This document shows, piece by piece, positions 1-8,550 of a stretch of DNA of 64,000 nt. Below the pieces are notes generated by a model. The model searched no databases, had not been told where the DNA came from, and saw only the letters and a program-made list of their open reading frames with translations. The stretch lies in contig NZ_KB849283.1 of assembly GCF_000368145.1 (NCBI RefSeq), positions 1-64,000 on the forward strand, written 5' to 3'. The stretch comes from Acinetobacter guillouiae CIP 63.46 (GTDB lineage: Bacteria; Pseudomonadota; Gammaproteobacteria; Pseudomonadales; Moraxellaceae). The translations under genes and the position numbers were made by a program. Positions within the stretch are counted from its first letter, which is position 1. Every line of letters begins with the position of its first letter.

Positions 1-1989
1 ACAGCGCCTACATTTGTCAGTGCTACAGTGGGTCTATTAGGCACCACATTGACACTGACCTATAATGAACTGCTTGATTTAAATCCTTTGCACTTACCAA
101 CAGCAGGTAGCTTTACCGTGACTGCAGGTGGTCAAGTGGTGACTGTCACTGGTGTTGCGGTAGTGGGTAATAACGTGGTGTTGACTTTAGGTACGGCAGT
201 GACAGTAGGCCAAGCGGTTACAGTGGCTTATACCGATCCAACAGCAGGCAATGATCTCAATGCAATCCAAGATCTTGTAGGGAATGATGCAGCAACACTT
301 CCAGTGACTACAGTGACCAATAGTTCAGCTGTACCAGATATCACACCGCCAGTTTTTGTAAGTGGTACTGTGGGAACTTCAGGGACAGTATTAACATTAA
401 CCTACAACGAAGCACTAGATTCAGTTCATTTGCCAACAACGGGTAGTTTTGTAGTGATGGTTGGTGGTCAAGCCGTAACGGTGAGTGGCGTAGCAGTAGT
501 TGGAAGTAATGTTGTGCTGACATTGGCCACCGCAATTGCAACAGGTCAAACGGTGAGAGTGGGCTATACTGATCCAACCATACTTAATGATGTCAATGCG
601 ATTCAAGATCTTGCAGGTAATGATGCAGCAACATTGAGCTTAACATCAGTAACAAATGCTTCTCTGATTCCACCTGCACCAATTATTTTAAGCGCTCAAG
701 ATAATTTTGGAATAGCAGCAAATCTTTATTCAAATGATAGTACAGATGATACAACACCAACATTATTTGGTACTGCTCAAGCAAACAGTGTCGTAACGAT
801 TTATGTGGATGGTACTCAAGTTGGAACGGCAAATGCAGATGTTAATGGTCATTGGAGCTATACGCCGACTCTGAGTATAGCAACACATACAATTACGGCT
901 ACAGCTAAAGATACTTTAGGAAATACAAGTATTAATAGTGATGCATTTGTAGTTAATGTAATTGCGCCAATCACAGAATCGAATCCTACAGTTCTACTAA
1001 AACAAGGTGCATTGTTAGGATTGGTTGAAGCAAATGTTTTAGGTTTAATTAAGTTAGATAATCAACCACTTGTCGCAATAGATGCAAACAATGATTTGAA
1101 AAAAGTGATTATTAATACAACTACTTTAATTAATCTAGGAAGTTGGACTTATTCTGATAATTTGGCAAAAATTTTAGGATTAACTGTAACTTCAACTGCA
1201 TCGATTATTGGAGGTTCGGAAATAACGATCACAGCTGCAAATGGTGGAACTATAAGTAATGCAACAATGGTTGAGTTTCTAGCAACTGTTCATAACTCAC
1301 AACTGTTGGGGTTGGGATTAGCTACAACTACTTCAGTAAAAGCATGGGATAGTCGTTCAGATTTATCTGTAGAGTCTGGGATAGGTTTTTCTAAAGTTGC
1401 TGTAACTAGTTTATTGGATATAAAATTACTCAGCGGAGCTGCATCCAATTATTACGATACTGCTCTTGGTTATGATCAAAGTTTAAATATAAATAACGTC
1501 CGAATATATGGTTCAGATAACGCTGAAACTATTAAGGGGGGAGCAGGAGATGACATACTTCGTGGTGGTGCTGGTAATGACATACTTATAGGAAATGCTG
1601 GTAATGATTGGTTAGAAGGTGGTAAAGGTAATGATACGCTAACAGGTGGTGCAGGATCTGATACAGCAGTTTATCGTTTGTTGGTCTCTAATGATGCGAC
1701 TGGCGGAAATGGAACAGACACATGGACTGATTTCCATAAAGGGAATGTGAGCACAGATACCGAAGCTGATAAGATCGATATTAGAGGGTTACTAGACTAT
1801 AATACGGTCAATATGGGTAATATCTCACAATATGTCTTTACCACTTACGATGCTGTAAATAACAAAACAGTTGTTCAAATTGACCGTGATGGTTCAGGTG
1901 GAACTTATGTCAAATCAGATCTTTTAATCCTTGAACATGTCAATACAACACTTGAAGAGTTGCTGCAGAATCATCAGCTTATATTCTAA
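1..1989 (+). CDS. Bap-like adhesin, C-terminal part (5' end outside window)
   Basis: The reading frame is open from base 1, so this is the 3' end of a large surface protein. Two SwmB-type beta-sandwich repeats of about 114 residues start near bases 1 and 343; both carry the LTLTYNE, GSF and NAIQDLxGNDAATL motifs. A bacterial Ig-like domain follows (about residues 225-320), then a divergent domain. Five or so glycine/aspartate RTX nonapeptides (GGAGNDIL type, bases about 1530-1660) bind calcium in this family. The end matches the type I secretion C-terminal target domain of the VCA0849 class. It is probably exported by a type I secretion system and acts in adhesion or biofilm. No secretion genes are visible in the window. 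Confidence 0.88.
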   Translation, partial: TAPTFVSATVGLLGTTLTLTYNELLDLNPLHLPTAGSFTVTAGGQVVTVTGVAVVGNNVVLTLGTAVTVGQAVTVAYTDPTAGNDLNAIQDLVGNDAATLPVTTVTNSSAVPDITPPVFVSGTVGTSGTVLTLTYNEALDSVHLPTTGSFVVMVGGQAVTVSGVAVVGSNVVLTLATAIATGQTVRVGYTDPTILNDVNAIQDLAGNDAATLSLTSVTNASLIPPAPIILSAQDNFGIAANLYSNDSTDDTTPTLFGTAQANSVVTIYVDGTQVGTANADVNGHWSYTPTLSIATHTITATAKDTLGNTSINSDAFVVNVIAPITESNPTVLLKQGALLGLVEANVLGLIKLDNQPLVAIDANNDLKKVIINTTTLINLGSWTYSDNLAKILGLTVTSTASIIGGSEITITAANGGTISNATMVEFLATVHNSQLLGLGLATTTSVKAWDSRSDLSVESGIGFSKVAVTSLLDIKLLSGAASNYYDTALGYDQSLNINNVRIYGSDNAETIKGGAGDDILRGGAGNDILIGNAGNDWLEGGKGNDTLTGGAGSDTAVYRLLVSNDATGGNGTDTWTDFHKGNVSTDTEADKIDIRGLLDYNTVNMGNISQYVFTTYDAVNNKTVVQIDRDGSGGTYVKSDLLILEHVNTTLEELLQNHQLIF

Positions 1990-2004
1990 TTGATGAGAAA
2001 TAAG

Positions 2005-2032
2005 AAACCCTAAGTTCGCTTAGGGTTTTTTA
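2005..2032 (+). terminator. Rho-independent terminator of the adhesin gene
   Basis: A perfect stem (AAACCCTAAG with CTTAGGGTTT) is closed by a TTCG tetraloop and followed by a run of T, 16 bases after the adhesin stop codon. Confidence 0.92.
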
Positions 2033-2099
2033 TTGCCCAATGTTTTTAAAATCCACGTTATAATCAGAACATGTTGAGTTTGAATGTTTTATTTTCATT

Positions 2100-2696
2100 A
2101 TGGTTTATACACTTGCATCCGAAACGATTTTTGAAGAAGAGATTAAAAAAAGTCGATTTCAAGCCATTGCAGCGCCTGTTGAAAATGAACAGCAAGTTAA
2201 AATGTTTATGGAAAAACATTTAGATCTAACAACAACACATCAATGCTGGGCATGGAAAATAGGTCATAATGTTCGTTTTAATGACGATGGTGAACCTTCA
2301 GGTACAGCAGGTCGCCCGATCCTTGCCACCATTGAGGGCAATGATTTAACCAACGCAATTGTATTGGTCAATCGTTGGTATGGTGGCATCAAGTTGGGTA
2401 CAGGTGGTTTAGTTCGTGCTTATGGTGGCTGTGCAGGGCAATGTTTGCTTTTGGCTGAAAAAATAGAACTGATTGAAAAGAAGAAAATTTATTTTCAATG
2501 CCAATTCAGCGAATGGTCAATTTTTCAGTATGAATTGAATACTCAAGACATTGAATATAAAGAACAATATACTGTTGATGGGGTTGAAGTTGAGGCATTA
2601 TTACAAATACATCAAATTGATCCACTTAAGTTAAAAATTCAAGATGTAACGCGTGGGCGTGAGCAACTTAAATTGTTGGAAGACGTTGATGATTGA
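2100..2696 (+). CDS. YigZ/IMPACT family protein
   Basis: The 198-residue product has the family signature DDGEPSGTAGRPIL near residue 60 and NRWYGGIKLGTGGLVRAYG near residue 97, followed by the usual C-terminal ferredoxin-like domain. Bacterial YigZ proteins are cytoplasmic and related to eukaryotic IMPACT; their biochemical role is not settled. No strong ribosome binding site precedes the ATG, which lies about 65 bases after the adhesin terminator. The next gene overlaps its end by 8 bases, so the two are probably translationally coupled. Confidence 0.88.
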   Translation: MVYTLASETIFEEEIKKSRFQAIAAPVENEQQVKMFMEKHLDLTTTHQCWAWKIGHNVRFNDDGEPSGTAGRPILATIEGNDLTNAIVLVNRWYGGIKLGTGGLVRAYGGCAGQCLLLAEKIELIEKKKIYFQCQFSEWSIFQYELNTQDIEYKEQYTVDGVEVEALLQIHQIDPLKLKIQDVTRGREQLKLLEDVDD

Positions 2697-3306
2697 ACAA
2701 GACCCATTATTGAAATATCGCGAACAACATAAGCATCGCTTAAATTATATGCCGTGGCTGTATTATTCACTTAAACCGAAAAATCGAGTTTGGGCGGAGC
2801 AGTGGCAGCAGCAGTATCAAGCGTATTTAATGGCTATGGAAACCGTTGAAATAGGTCAAAATTGCTTTATTTCACCATTGGCGCATATATTTGCTGAGCC
2901 TGGACGGAAAATTGTCATTGGGGATGATACTTTTATTGCGGCAGATTGTACCTTGCATGGACCGTTAGAGATTGGTAATGAAGTCGCGATCAACCATCAT
3001 TGTATTTTGGATGGGGGCAAAGTCGGTATTAAATTACATGATCAAGTTCGTATAGCCGCCTATTGTCATCTTTATGCTTTTGATCATGGGATGGATTTGA
3101 GTATTCCTGTTTATCAACAAGCTGTGACTTCCAAAGGCATTGAAATTGGTCAGGATGTTTGGTTGGGCGCGCATGTTGGTGTGAAAGATGGTGTAAAAAT
3201 TGCTTCACATGCGGTGATTGGAATGAATAGTATGGTTACTAAAAATGTAGCTGAACGAGAAATTGTGGCAGGGAACCCAGCGCGTTTTATTCGTTATCGT
3301 GAATGA
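2689..3306 (+). CDS. Hexapeptide-repeat (left-handed beta-helix) acetyltransferase
   Basis: The ATG at 2689 overlaps the yigZ stop codon and is preferred over the in-frame codon at 2653. The 205-residue product has isoleucine-rich hexapeptide turns across most of its length (for example IVIGDD, LEIGNE, IEIGQD) and ends with the MNSMVTKNV and AGNPARFI motifs of the maltose/galactoside acetyltransferase group. A histidine in AFDHGM could be catalytic. The acceptor substrate cannot be told from sequence. It is probably cotranscribed with the YigZ gene. Confidence 0.82.
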   Translation: MIEQDPLLKYREQHKHRLNYMPWLYYSLKPKNRVWAEQWQQQYQAYLMAMETVEIGQNCFISPLAHIFAEPGRKIVIGDDTFIAADCTLHGPLEIGNEVAINHHCILDGGKVGIKLHDQVRIAAYCHLYAFDHGMDLSIPVYQQAVTSKGIEIGQDVWLGAHVGVKDGVKIASHAVIGMNSMVTKNVAEREIVAGNPARFIRYRE

Positions 3307-3437
3307 ACGCACAGTTTGTACAAATACATAATTAAATTATGGGATTAATTACATAAAGTTGTCCAAACTTATAAAAACTTATGCTAATTTAAAACAATAA
3401 TATAGACCCAAAGCTGTAAAGCTAAAGCGAGGTTAAA

Positions 3438-4280
3438 ATGAACAGAGTAGTTGCTTGTATTGACTCTTCTCCGTGCATCAATGCATTGGCAGAAGCAGCC
3501 GCATGGATTGCTCAAAAAACTGGTCGTGAACTGGTTTTATTGCAAGTATTGGATTATTACCCTGCAAGTTATCATTTAGGGGAAATTAGTGGGGTAATTG
3601 GCTTTGAAAGTAATGCGATGTTACTTAAAGAGCTGGCTGAACTTGAACAAAAGCAAAGTGAGTTAGCACTGGATTACAGCAATAATTTACTCAAGCATAT
3701 TTCTGAAATGATTCAAGAAAAATACAATATCACACCGATTCAAATTCAAGCCAAAGGTGATTTTCTCGAACAAAGCTTCAATGAATTGACTGAAGATGAT
3801 ATCGCTGTCATCGGTCGAGTGGGTGAGCGTTCAGCTGAGAAGAATAAAATACTGGGCAGTAATGTTGAAAACTTTATTCGTGGAACGAAAAGTACCGTAT
3901 TAACCGTTGGGCAAACATTTAAACCACCTACACGGTTTATTTTTGCTTATGAGCTTTCAGAAACATGTCAAAAAATGCTAAAACGTGTTGAAAAAAGTGA
4001 TTTGCTTAAACTTTTGCAATGCCATTTACTCTATGTTGGTGATCATCCTGAGATTCTCAATGAGCCTGCGCAACGTTTAAAAGATGCGGGTTTGGATGTG
4101 GTGGTAGAGTACCGTTATGGTGATGTTGCTGAAAATATTTTGGATTATCAAGATCAGCATCAAATTCAATTGATTGTTTTAGGTGCATTTAGTCATAGTA
4201 AAATTCATCAGTTCTTTTTAGGTAGTGTAACCACCACTATTTTTAGAAATGCTGCAGTTCCATTGTTGGTCGCAAAATAA
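3438..4280 (+). CDS. Universal stress protein, two Usp domains
   Basis: The 280-residue product has two Usp folds in tandem (about residues 1-155 and 160-280). The C-terminal half ends with LIVLGAFSHSKIHQFFLGSVTTTIFRN, close to the nucleotide-binding signature of the family, which I quote only as a position (about residues 243-270). An AGG motif lies 8 bases before the ATG. Usp proteins are cytoplasmic stress-survival factors; the specific role here is unknown. A terminator follows at 4358, so it looks monocistronic. Confidence 0.85.
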   Translation: MNRVVACIDSSPCINALAEAAAWIAQKTGRELVLLQVLDYYPASYHLGEISGVIGFESNAMLLKELAELEQKQSELALDYSNNLLKHISEMIQEKYNITPIQIQAKGDFLEQSFNELTEDDIAVIGRVGERSAEKNKILGSNVENFIRGTKSTVLTVGQTFKPPTRFIFAYELSETCQKMLKRVEKSDLLKLLQCHLLYVGDHPEILNEPAQRLKDAGLDVVVEYRYGDVAENILDYQDQHQIQLIVLGAFSHSKIHQFFLGSVTTTIFRNAAVPLLVAK

Positions 4281-4357
4281 GTTTGATTTGAAGTTAAAAG
4301 ACAACGCGTCTGAGCAATCGAGATTGAGTCAAATGACCGATCAAACAGAAGAGATTA

Positions 4358-4393
4358 AATGCCACAAATAATATGATTTGTGGCATTTTTTTT
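4358..4393 (+). terminator. Rho-independent terminator of the usp gene
   Basis: AATGCCACAAAT pairs perfectly with ATTTGTGGCATT across a six-base loop and runs into eight T. Confidence 0.92.
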
Positions 4394-4616
4394 GATTAAA
4401 AAATTTGATAAAAATATTGCATTTTGAAATGCAAGCACTTTTTCATGAACCATGAATTTAACTGGTTGAAAATTAATCGACGATTAAAAGTATTTTATTT
4501 TCATGAGTTTATTAAAGCATTATTGAGTTATCCACAATTCTACAAACAAGTTCAGGGGATAACTCTAAGAAGAATGATTGAAGCTAAGATGGAGTTGTTA
4601 AAATTTTAGCTATAAA

Positions 4617-4642
4617 AAAGCTGCTATCTAAATAGCAGCTTT
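4617..4642 (-). terminator. Terminator of the O-methyltransferase gene
   Basis: AAAGCTGCTAT pairs with ATAGCAGCTTT across CTAA. On the minus strand the stem is followed by a T run, and it sits just past the stop codon at 4663. The 220 bases between this and the usp terminator hold only a weak 61-codon reading frame. Confidence 0.88.
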
Positions 4643-4662
4643 AAAAATTAAATCAGCATGCT

Positions 4663-5328
4663 TTATTTTACAATTGCAATGGCAAAACCATCATGCCCTT
4701 TGCTACCTACAGTTTGCAAAGCCGTACATGACAGAATTTTAGGATGGTTTTGCATGGCTTTATACATGTCACGGATCCCTTCAATACTTGGTTTGACATT
4801 GTCTGGGTCAAGAATGTCACCAGCACGAATCACGTTGTCCAAAACAATCACTGTACCTGAATGTGACAGACTTAAGCTTAATTCTAAATATTCAGGATAG
4901 CTTTGTTTATCAGCATCGACAAAAATAAAGTCAAAAGGTTCTGTAGCTTCAGGCAACGCTTTTAAAATATCGGCTGCACGACCACACTTTAATTCAACGG
5001 TTTGTTTGAGCTTGGCCTGATCTATATTTTCTTGACCTAGAGCAGCATGCGTATCACGACCTTCAATCGTTAAAATATAACCATCATCAGGTAAGGCACG
5101 GGCTAACCACATAGTGCTATAAGCTGCAAAAGTACCTAATTCTAAAACACGTTTGCATTTGTTCATTTGAATCAACATTTGCAATAACATGCCCTGATTT
5201 GCGGCAACAGCAAGGTGGTCTGGAAATCCTTTATCCTCAGTGTTTTTTAATGTTTGTATGAGGATTGGATCTTCAGGAATTAAATGTGATTCGATATAGG
5301 CATCGATGTCTGACCACATTTGTTGCAT
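4663..5328 (-). CDS. Class I SAM-dependent O-methyltransferase (CCoAMT/COMT type)
   Basis: The start at 5328 follows an AGGTGG ribosome binding site by 7 bases and is preferred over an upstream in-frame ATG at 5352. The 221-residue protein has the SAM-binding motif VLELGTFAAYSTMWLA near residue 60, the acidic strand FDFIFVDADK near residue 135 and the VLDNVIRAG strand, all typical of small cation-dependent O-methyltransferases. In this family they methylate catechol-like hydroxyls in the cytoplasm. The substrate is unknown and the neighbours do not identify it. Confidence 0.85.
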   Translation of the reverse strand: MQQMWSDIDAYIESHLIPEDPILIQTLKNTEDKGFPDHLAVAANQGMLLQMLIQMNKCKRVLELGTFAAYSTMWLARALPDDGYILTIEGRDTHAALGQENIDQAKLKQTVELKCGRAADILKALPEATEPFDFIFVDADKQSYPEYLELSLSLSHSGTVIVLDNVIRAGDILDPDNVKPSIEGIRDMYKAMQNHPKILSCTALQTVGSKGHDGFAIAIVK

Positions 5329-5527
5329 GTTATACCACCTAATTGGAGTCACTTCATTTATGTAATGTGCATTTTAATCTTTTAATCGAAGAGTGCAATT
5401 TTAATAGAAACTTTTGAGTTAAATTTAATCAACTTGAAAAAATTATAAATATATAGAGCGATACGTTCAGGTTTTATTGTTTTAAAGAAGCCTGATCAAC
5501 TTCTATAAAACATGGCATGAAACTGAT

Positions 5528-6580
5528 TTATGCGGCGAATAATGGGCTAAATCCTATTTTTCTTAATAAACGGCGATACATACTTGAACTGCGGTCAGCA
5601 GGGAAGTGCGCCTCAATGGATAAATCTAAAGGTAGATATTCTGGTTTTTGAGTCTCAACGATCAAACGGTCTTCTTCAAAGATTTTAAGGTTGTATTCAT
5701 AAGCATCTTCTATTGGTAAATCTTGATCATAGTTACGACAAATTGGGGCAAATAATCGAGTACTACGTGCTGTCATGGGCGAGGCAGCATTCATAATGAC
5801 CTGTTTCGCTTGATTGGGGAAATGAATGGTTAATGTTGCGGTAAAAGGCAAATGAATTTCAAAATGGCGTAACCATTGAAAATCCGCTTGTCCTAATTGA
5901 TCTAGACCAATCGGGTAACGACCTACACTACTGATATAATCAGCACTAAAACCATAGTCTGTTTCTTGCGTGGTGTAATCAGGCACTTCAGTATTTTCTG
6001 GGTCACCAAAAGTTTCTGGATGTACCCATGCAAAATGAGCAACATCGATAAAACCTTCCAATTGTCGACCAGCAAAACATTTTAAATCGACTTGAGGGCA
6101 AATCAGTTGTTGATACGTGGTCTCATCCCAATGCGGCATATTTGGGATATTGGGTATATCTTGCTTTTTTGCTAAAAGTGAACACCAGATTAATCCATAA
6201 CGTTCAACTGCAGCATAGGTTTTTAGGTGGAAGCGGTCCGAAATTTTATGATTGGGATGCGCAGGGATACGATTACATTTTCCATTTTCACCAAAGCGTA
6301 AACCATGATAACGGCAAACGATACCTTGACCATCATTTGTTCCGATGCTTAAAGGAACACCGCGATGTGGGCAGGCATCTTTGGCAACAATGATTTCAGT
6401 ATCTATTTTATAAATGACCAATGGCATATCCAGCAACATGGTTCCGAGTGGCTGCTCAGTAATGTCTCTTGCTAATGCAATTGGATACCAATATTGGGCT
6501 AAGAGCTGCCAGTCATGTTCTGAGAAGGTCATATGAACGGGAAGGTCAGGATTGAAGCTGCTAGACGTTTTGCTATTCAT
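5528..6580 (-). CDS. Rieske [2Fe-2S] aromatic oxygenase, VanA-like
   Basis: I place the start at the ATG at 6580; the in-frame TTG two codons earlier lacks support. The 350-residue protein has a Rieske motif (CPHRG, then CRYHG, residues about 70-95) and a mononuclear-iron motif IDVAHFAWVH (D-x2-H-x4-H) near residue 175. This matches one-component oxygenase subunits of the vanillate demethylase type, which need a separate reductase. No reductase lies next to it. Demethylation or hydroxylation of an aromatic compound is inferred. The neighbouring O-methyltransferase may be coincidental. Confidence 0.85.
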   Translation of the reverse strand: MNSKTSSSFNPDLPVHMTFSEHDWQLLAQYWYPIALARDITEQPLGTMLLDMPLVIYKIDTEIIVAKDACPHRGVPLSIGTNDGQGIVCRYHGLRFGENGKCNRIPAHPNHKISDRFHLKTYAAVERYGLIWCSLLAKKQDIPNIPNMPHWDETTYQQLICPQVDLKCFAGRQLEGFIDVAHFAWVHPETFGDPENTEVPDYTTQETDYGFSADYISSVGRYPIGLDQLGQADFQWLRHFEIHLPFTATLTIHFPNQAKQVIMNAASPMTARSTRLFAPICRNYDQDLPIEDAYEYNLKIFEEDRLIVETQKPEYLPLDLSIEAHFPADRSSSMYRRLLRKIGFSPLFAA

Positions 6581-6724
6581 ATTCAAATCTTTTATGGAGT
6601 GCTCATTTGAATATAAAACAATGCCGTGTTCTTTGAAATTTCAATTATTGTGTTGAATGATTAAGAAAAATAGAACACTTGATTGAATAGTGGGCATGTT
6701 AAGCGGTGGATCTTTTGTATTGGC

Positions 6725-7084
6725 TTAGCTGTAATAATCTTTTAACATTTTTCCAAAATTTAATAAAAATGAGCTGACTACAATGAGTGCGATGGAGAAA
6801 CTGCTGCAAAAGAAAATTATTTTTTGATAATTTAACCTGCAACTATTCATTAAAGGTAAATAGTAGACTTGATACATTGAACGTAAGGTTTGCATGGTTA
6901 ATATAAATAAACTGATGAAGCTAAAACTAATGACAATATTTTGGATCAGATTGTATTGACTAGTTTGTGCCAATAAAAAGTAAATGATCCAACAACTCAT
7001 ATAGATAATGAACGTAATCATGCTGGCCGAGGCCACCATCTTTAGAAAAGTTTCATGCCATTCTTTACGATTTAATCTGATCAT
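6725..7084 (-). CDS. Small membrane protein of unknown function
   Basis: The 119-residue product has three hydrophobic segments (about residues 17-38, 48-66 and 87-108) and a basic N-terminus, so it is probably an inner-membrane protein. I do not recognise a family. It is on the strand opposite pstS and separated from it by the pst control region. Confidence 0.6.
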   Translation of the reverse strand: MIRLNRKEWHETFLKMVASASMITFIIYMSCWIIYFLLAQTSQYNLIQNIVISFSFISLFILTMQTLRSMYQVYYLPLMNSCRLNYQKIIFFCSSFSIALIVVSSFLLNFGKMLKDYYS

Positions 7085-7309
7085 TTAAATTGCTCTTTTT
7101 TATTTATTTTAAGGGTTTTTAGATGGAAAAATAAGGCTATCACGACTTAACGTGTCGTTTGAAATGGGTAAACCTTAATACAACTTTTGTGACATACACA
7201 TGAAATATTACAATTTGAATTGTAATATCCTTAATTTTAAAAAATAGAACACAGTTAATTACATATTGAATTTAAAAGATTTTTAATAAAATCAAATGTG
7301 AATTATCAA

Positions 7310-7349
7310 ATATCATAAAAGCGTCATAAAGCTGTAACTTATTTGTCAT
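7310..7349 (+). promoter_or_regulatory. PhoB (Pho box) operator for the pst operon
   Basis: Four seven-base units lie 11 bases apart: ATATCAT, GCGTCAT, CTGTAAC and TTGTCAT, each followed by a four-base AT-rich spacer. This matches the known PhoB box (CTGTCAT repeats at helical-turn spacing). It ends about 90 bases before pstS, so phosphate starvation probably induces the operon. The rest of 7085-7309 is AT-rich with nothing else I can name. Confidence 0.85.
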
Positions 7350-7439
7350 ATTTTAAAATCAAAATGCAGTTATCCGAAAAGTACGACACAACAAGAAGTG
7401 GTGTACTTCAAAATTGCAGTTTATTTAAGAGAGAAAAGA

Positions 7440-8447
7440 ATGCGCATTAATCACATCGCACTTGCATTAGCAGTTTCAGGGGCAGCAGTAGCAGCAAACG
7501 CTCGTGATACCATCCAAATCGCTGGTTCTTCTACTGTACTTCCTTATGCGAGTATTGTTGCTGAAGAATTTGGTAATACTTTCCCTCAATTTAAAGCACC
7601 TGTAGTTGGCTCAGGCGGTAGTTCTGCTGGTCTTAAACAGTTCTGTTCAGGTGTGGGCGATAACACAATTGATATCGCAAATGCTTCACGTAAAATTAAA
7701 GATACTGAAATCGCAGCGTGTAAAAAAGCTGGCGTAAATAAAGTCCAAGAAATAAAAATCGGTTATGACGGCATCGTTTTTGCTTCGAATGCAAGCAAAG
7801 CAGCTTATAAATTACGTCCACAACACGTATTTGCAGCCCTAGCAGCTGAATTACCATCAAATGGTAAATTGGTACCAAACCCATATACACGTTGGAACCA
7901 AATTGATAAATCGCTTCCAAATGAGCCAATTACTTTAGTTGTTCCTGCTTCTAACCACGGTACACGTGAAGTGTTCCAAGAAAAAATGGTTGAAGCGGGT
8001 TGTGAAAGTTATGATTACTTTAAAAAGTTAGACAAAGATGCTCAGAAAAAAGCATGTTCTAGCTTCCGTAAAGACGGTAAAGTAATTGAAATTGCAGGTG
8101 ATTATACTGAAACTCTAGCGCGTTTAAAAACATCTCCAAGTGCGGTAGGTGTATTTGGCTTAGGTTTCTATGATCAAAATAAAGATAAATTACGTGTTGC
8201 TACAGTGAACAATGTTGTTCCTTCTGAGCAAACTGTTTTAAATGGTACTTACCCTGTATCTCGTCCTTTATACTTCTATGTAAAAGGTGAACACTTACAG
8301 TCAATCAAAGGCTTAAAAGAATATACTGAATACTTCCTTAACAAGAAGGTATCTGGTAAAGGTTCTAAGTTAGATAAAGCTGGTTTGATTTCATTGTCAG
8401 ACGCTGAACGTGCAAAAGTATTGGCTGGTTTTAAAGCTGGTAAATAA
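7440..8447 (+). CDS. pstS: Phosphate ABC transporter substrate-binding protein PstS
   Basis: The ATG at 7440 follows a GAGAAAAGA ribosome binding site and begins a clear signal peptide ending near ANA; the in-frame codon at 7398 would add 14 residues before it and is rejected. The mature 335-residue protein opens with TIQIAGSSTVLPYA, the phosphate-binding P-loop strand of PstS, and has GGSSAGLKQF and SNHGTREVF ligand motifs. It binds phosphate in the periplasm and hands it to PstC/PstA. A hairpin downstream may lower expression of the following genes relative to pstS. Confidence 0.95.
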   Translation: MRINHIALALAVSGAAVAANARDTIQIAGSSTVLPYASIVAEEFGNTFPQFKAPVVGSGGSSAGLKQFCSGVGDNTIDIANASRKIKDTEIAACKKAGVNKVQEIKIGYDGIVFASNASKAAYKLRPQHVFAALAAELPSNGKLVPNPYTRWNQIDKSLPNEPITLVVPASNHGTREVFQEKMVEAGCESYDYFKKLDKDAQKKACSSFRKDGKVIEIAGDYTETLARLKTSPSAVGVFGLGFYDQNKDKLRVATVNNVVPSEQTVLNGTYPVSRPLYFYVKGEHLQSIKGLKEYTEYFLNKKVSGKGSKLDKAGLISLSDAERAKVLAGFKAGK

Positions 8448-8464
8448 TAAAACCGCAATAATGG

Positions 8465-8492
8465 AGCTGATGGTGGGTGACTACCATCGGCT
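8465..8492 (+). terminator. Intra-operon hairpin, probable attenuator after pstS
   Basis: AGCTGATGGT pairs with ACCATCGGCT (one wobble). Only a short, broken T run follows, so it may act as a partial terminator or 3' stabiliser for pstS mRNA. Confidence 0.6.
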
Positions 8493-8550
8493 TTCCTTGC
8501 TAAGTAGAGTTTTTTCAAATTATTGAAATTGAAAAAACGGTGGAGAATAC

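Noticed and set aside
4424..4609. 61-codon ORF between usp and the methyltransferase
   Set aside because: It lies between two terminators with no ribosome binding site and no recognisable sequence.
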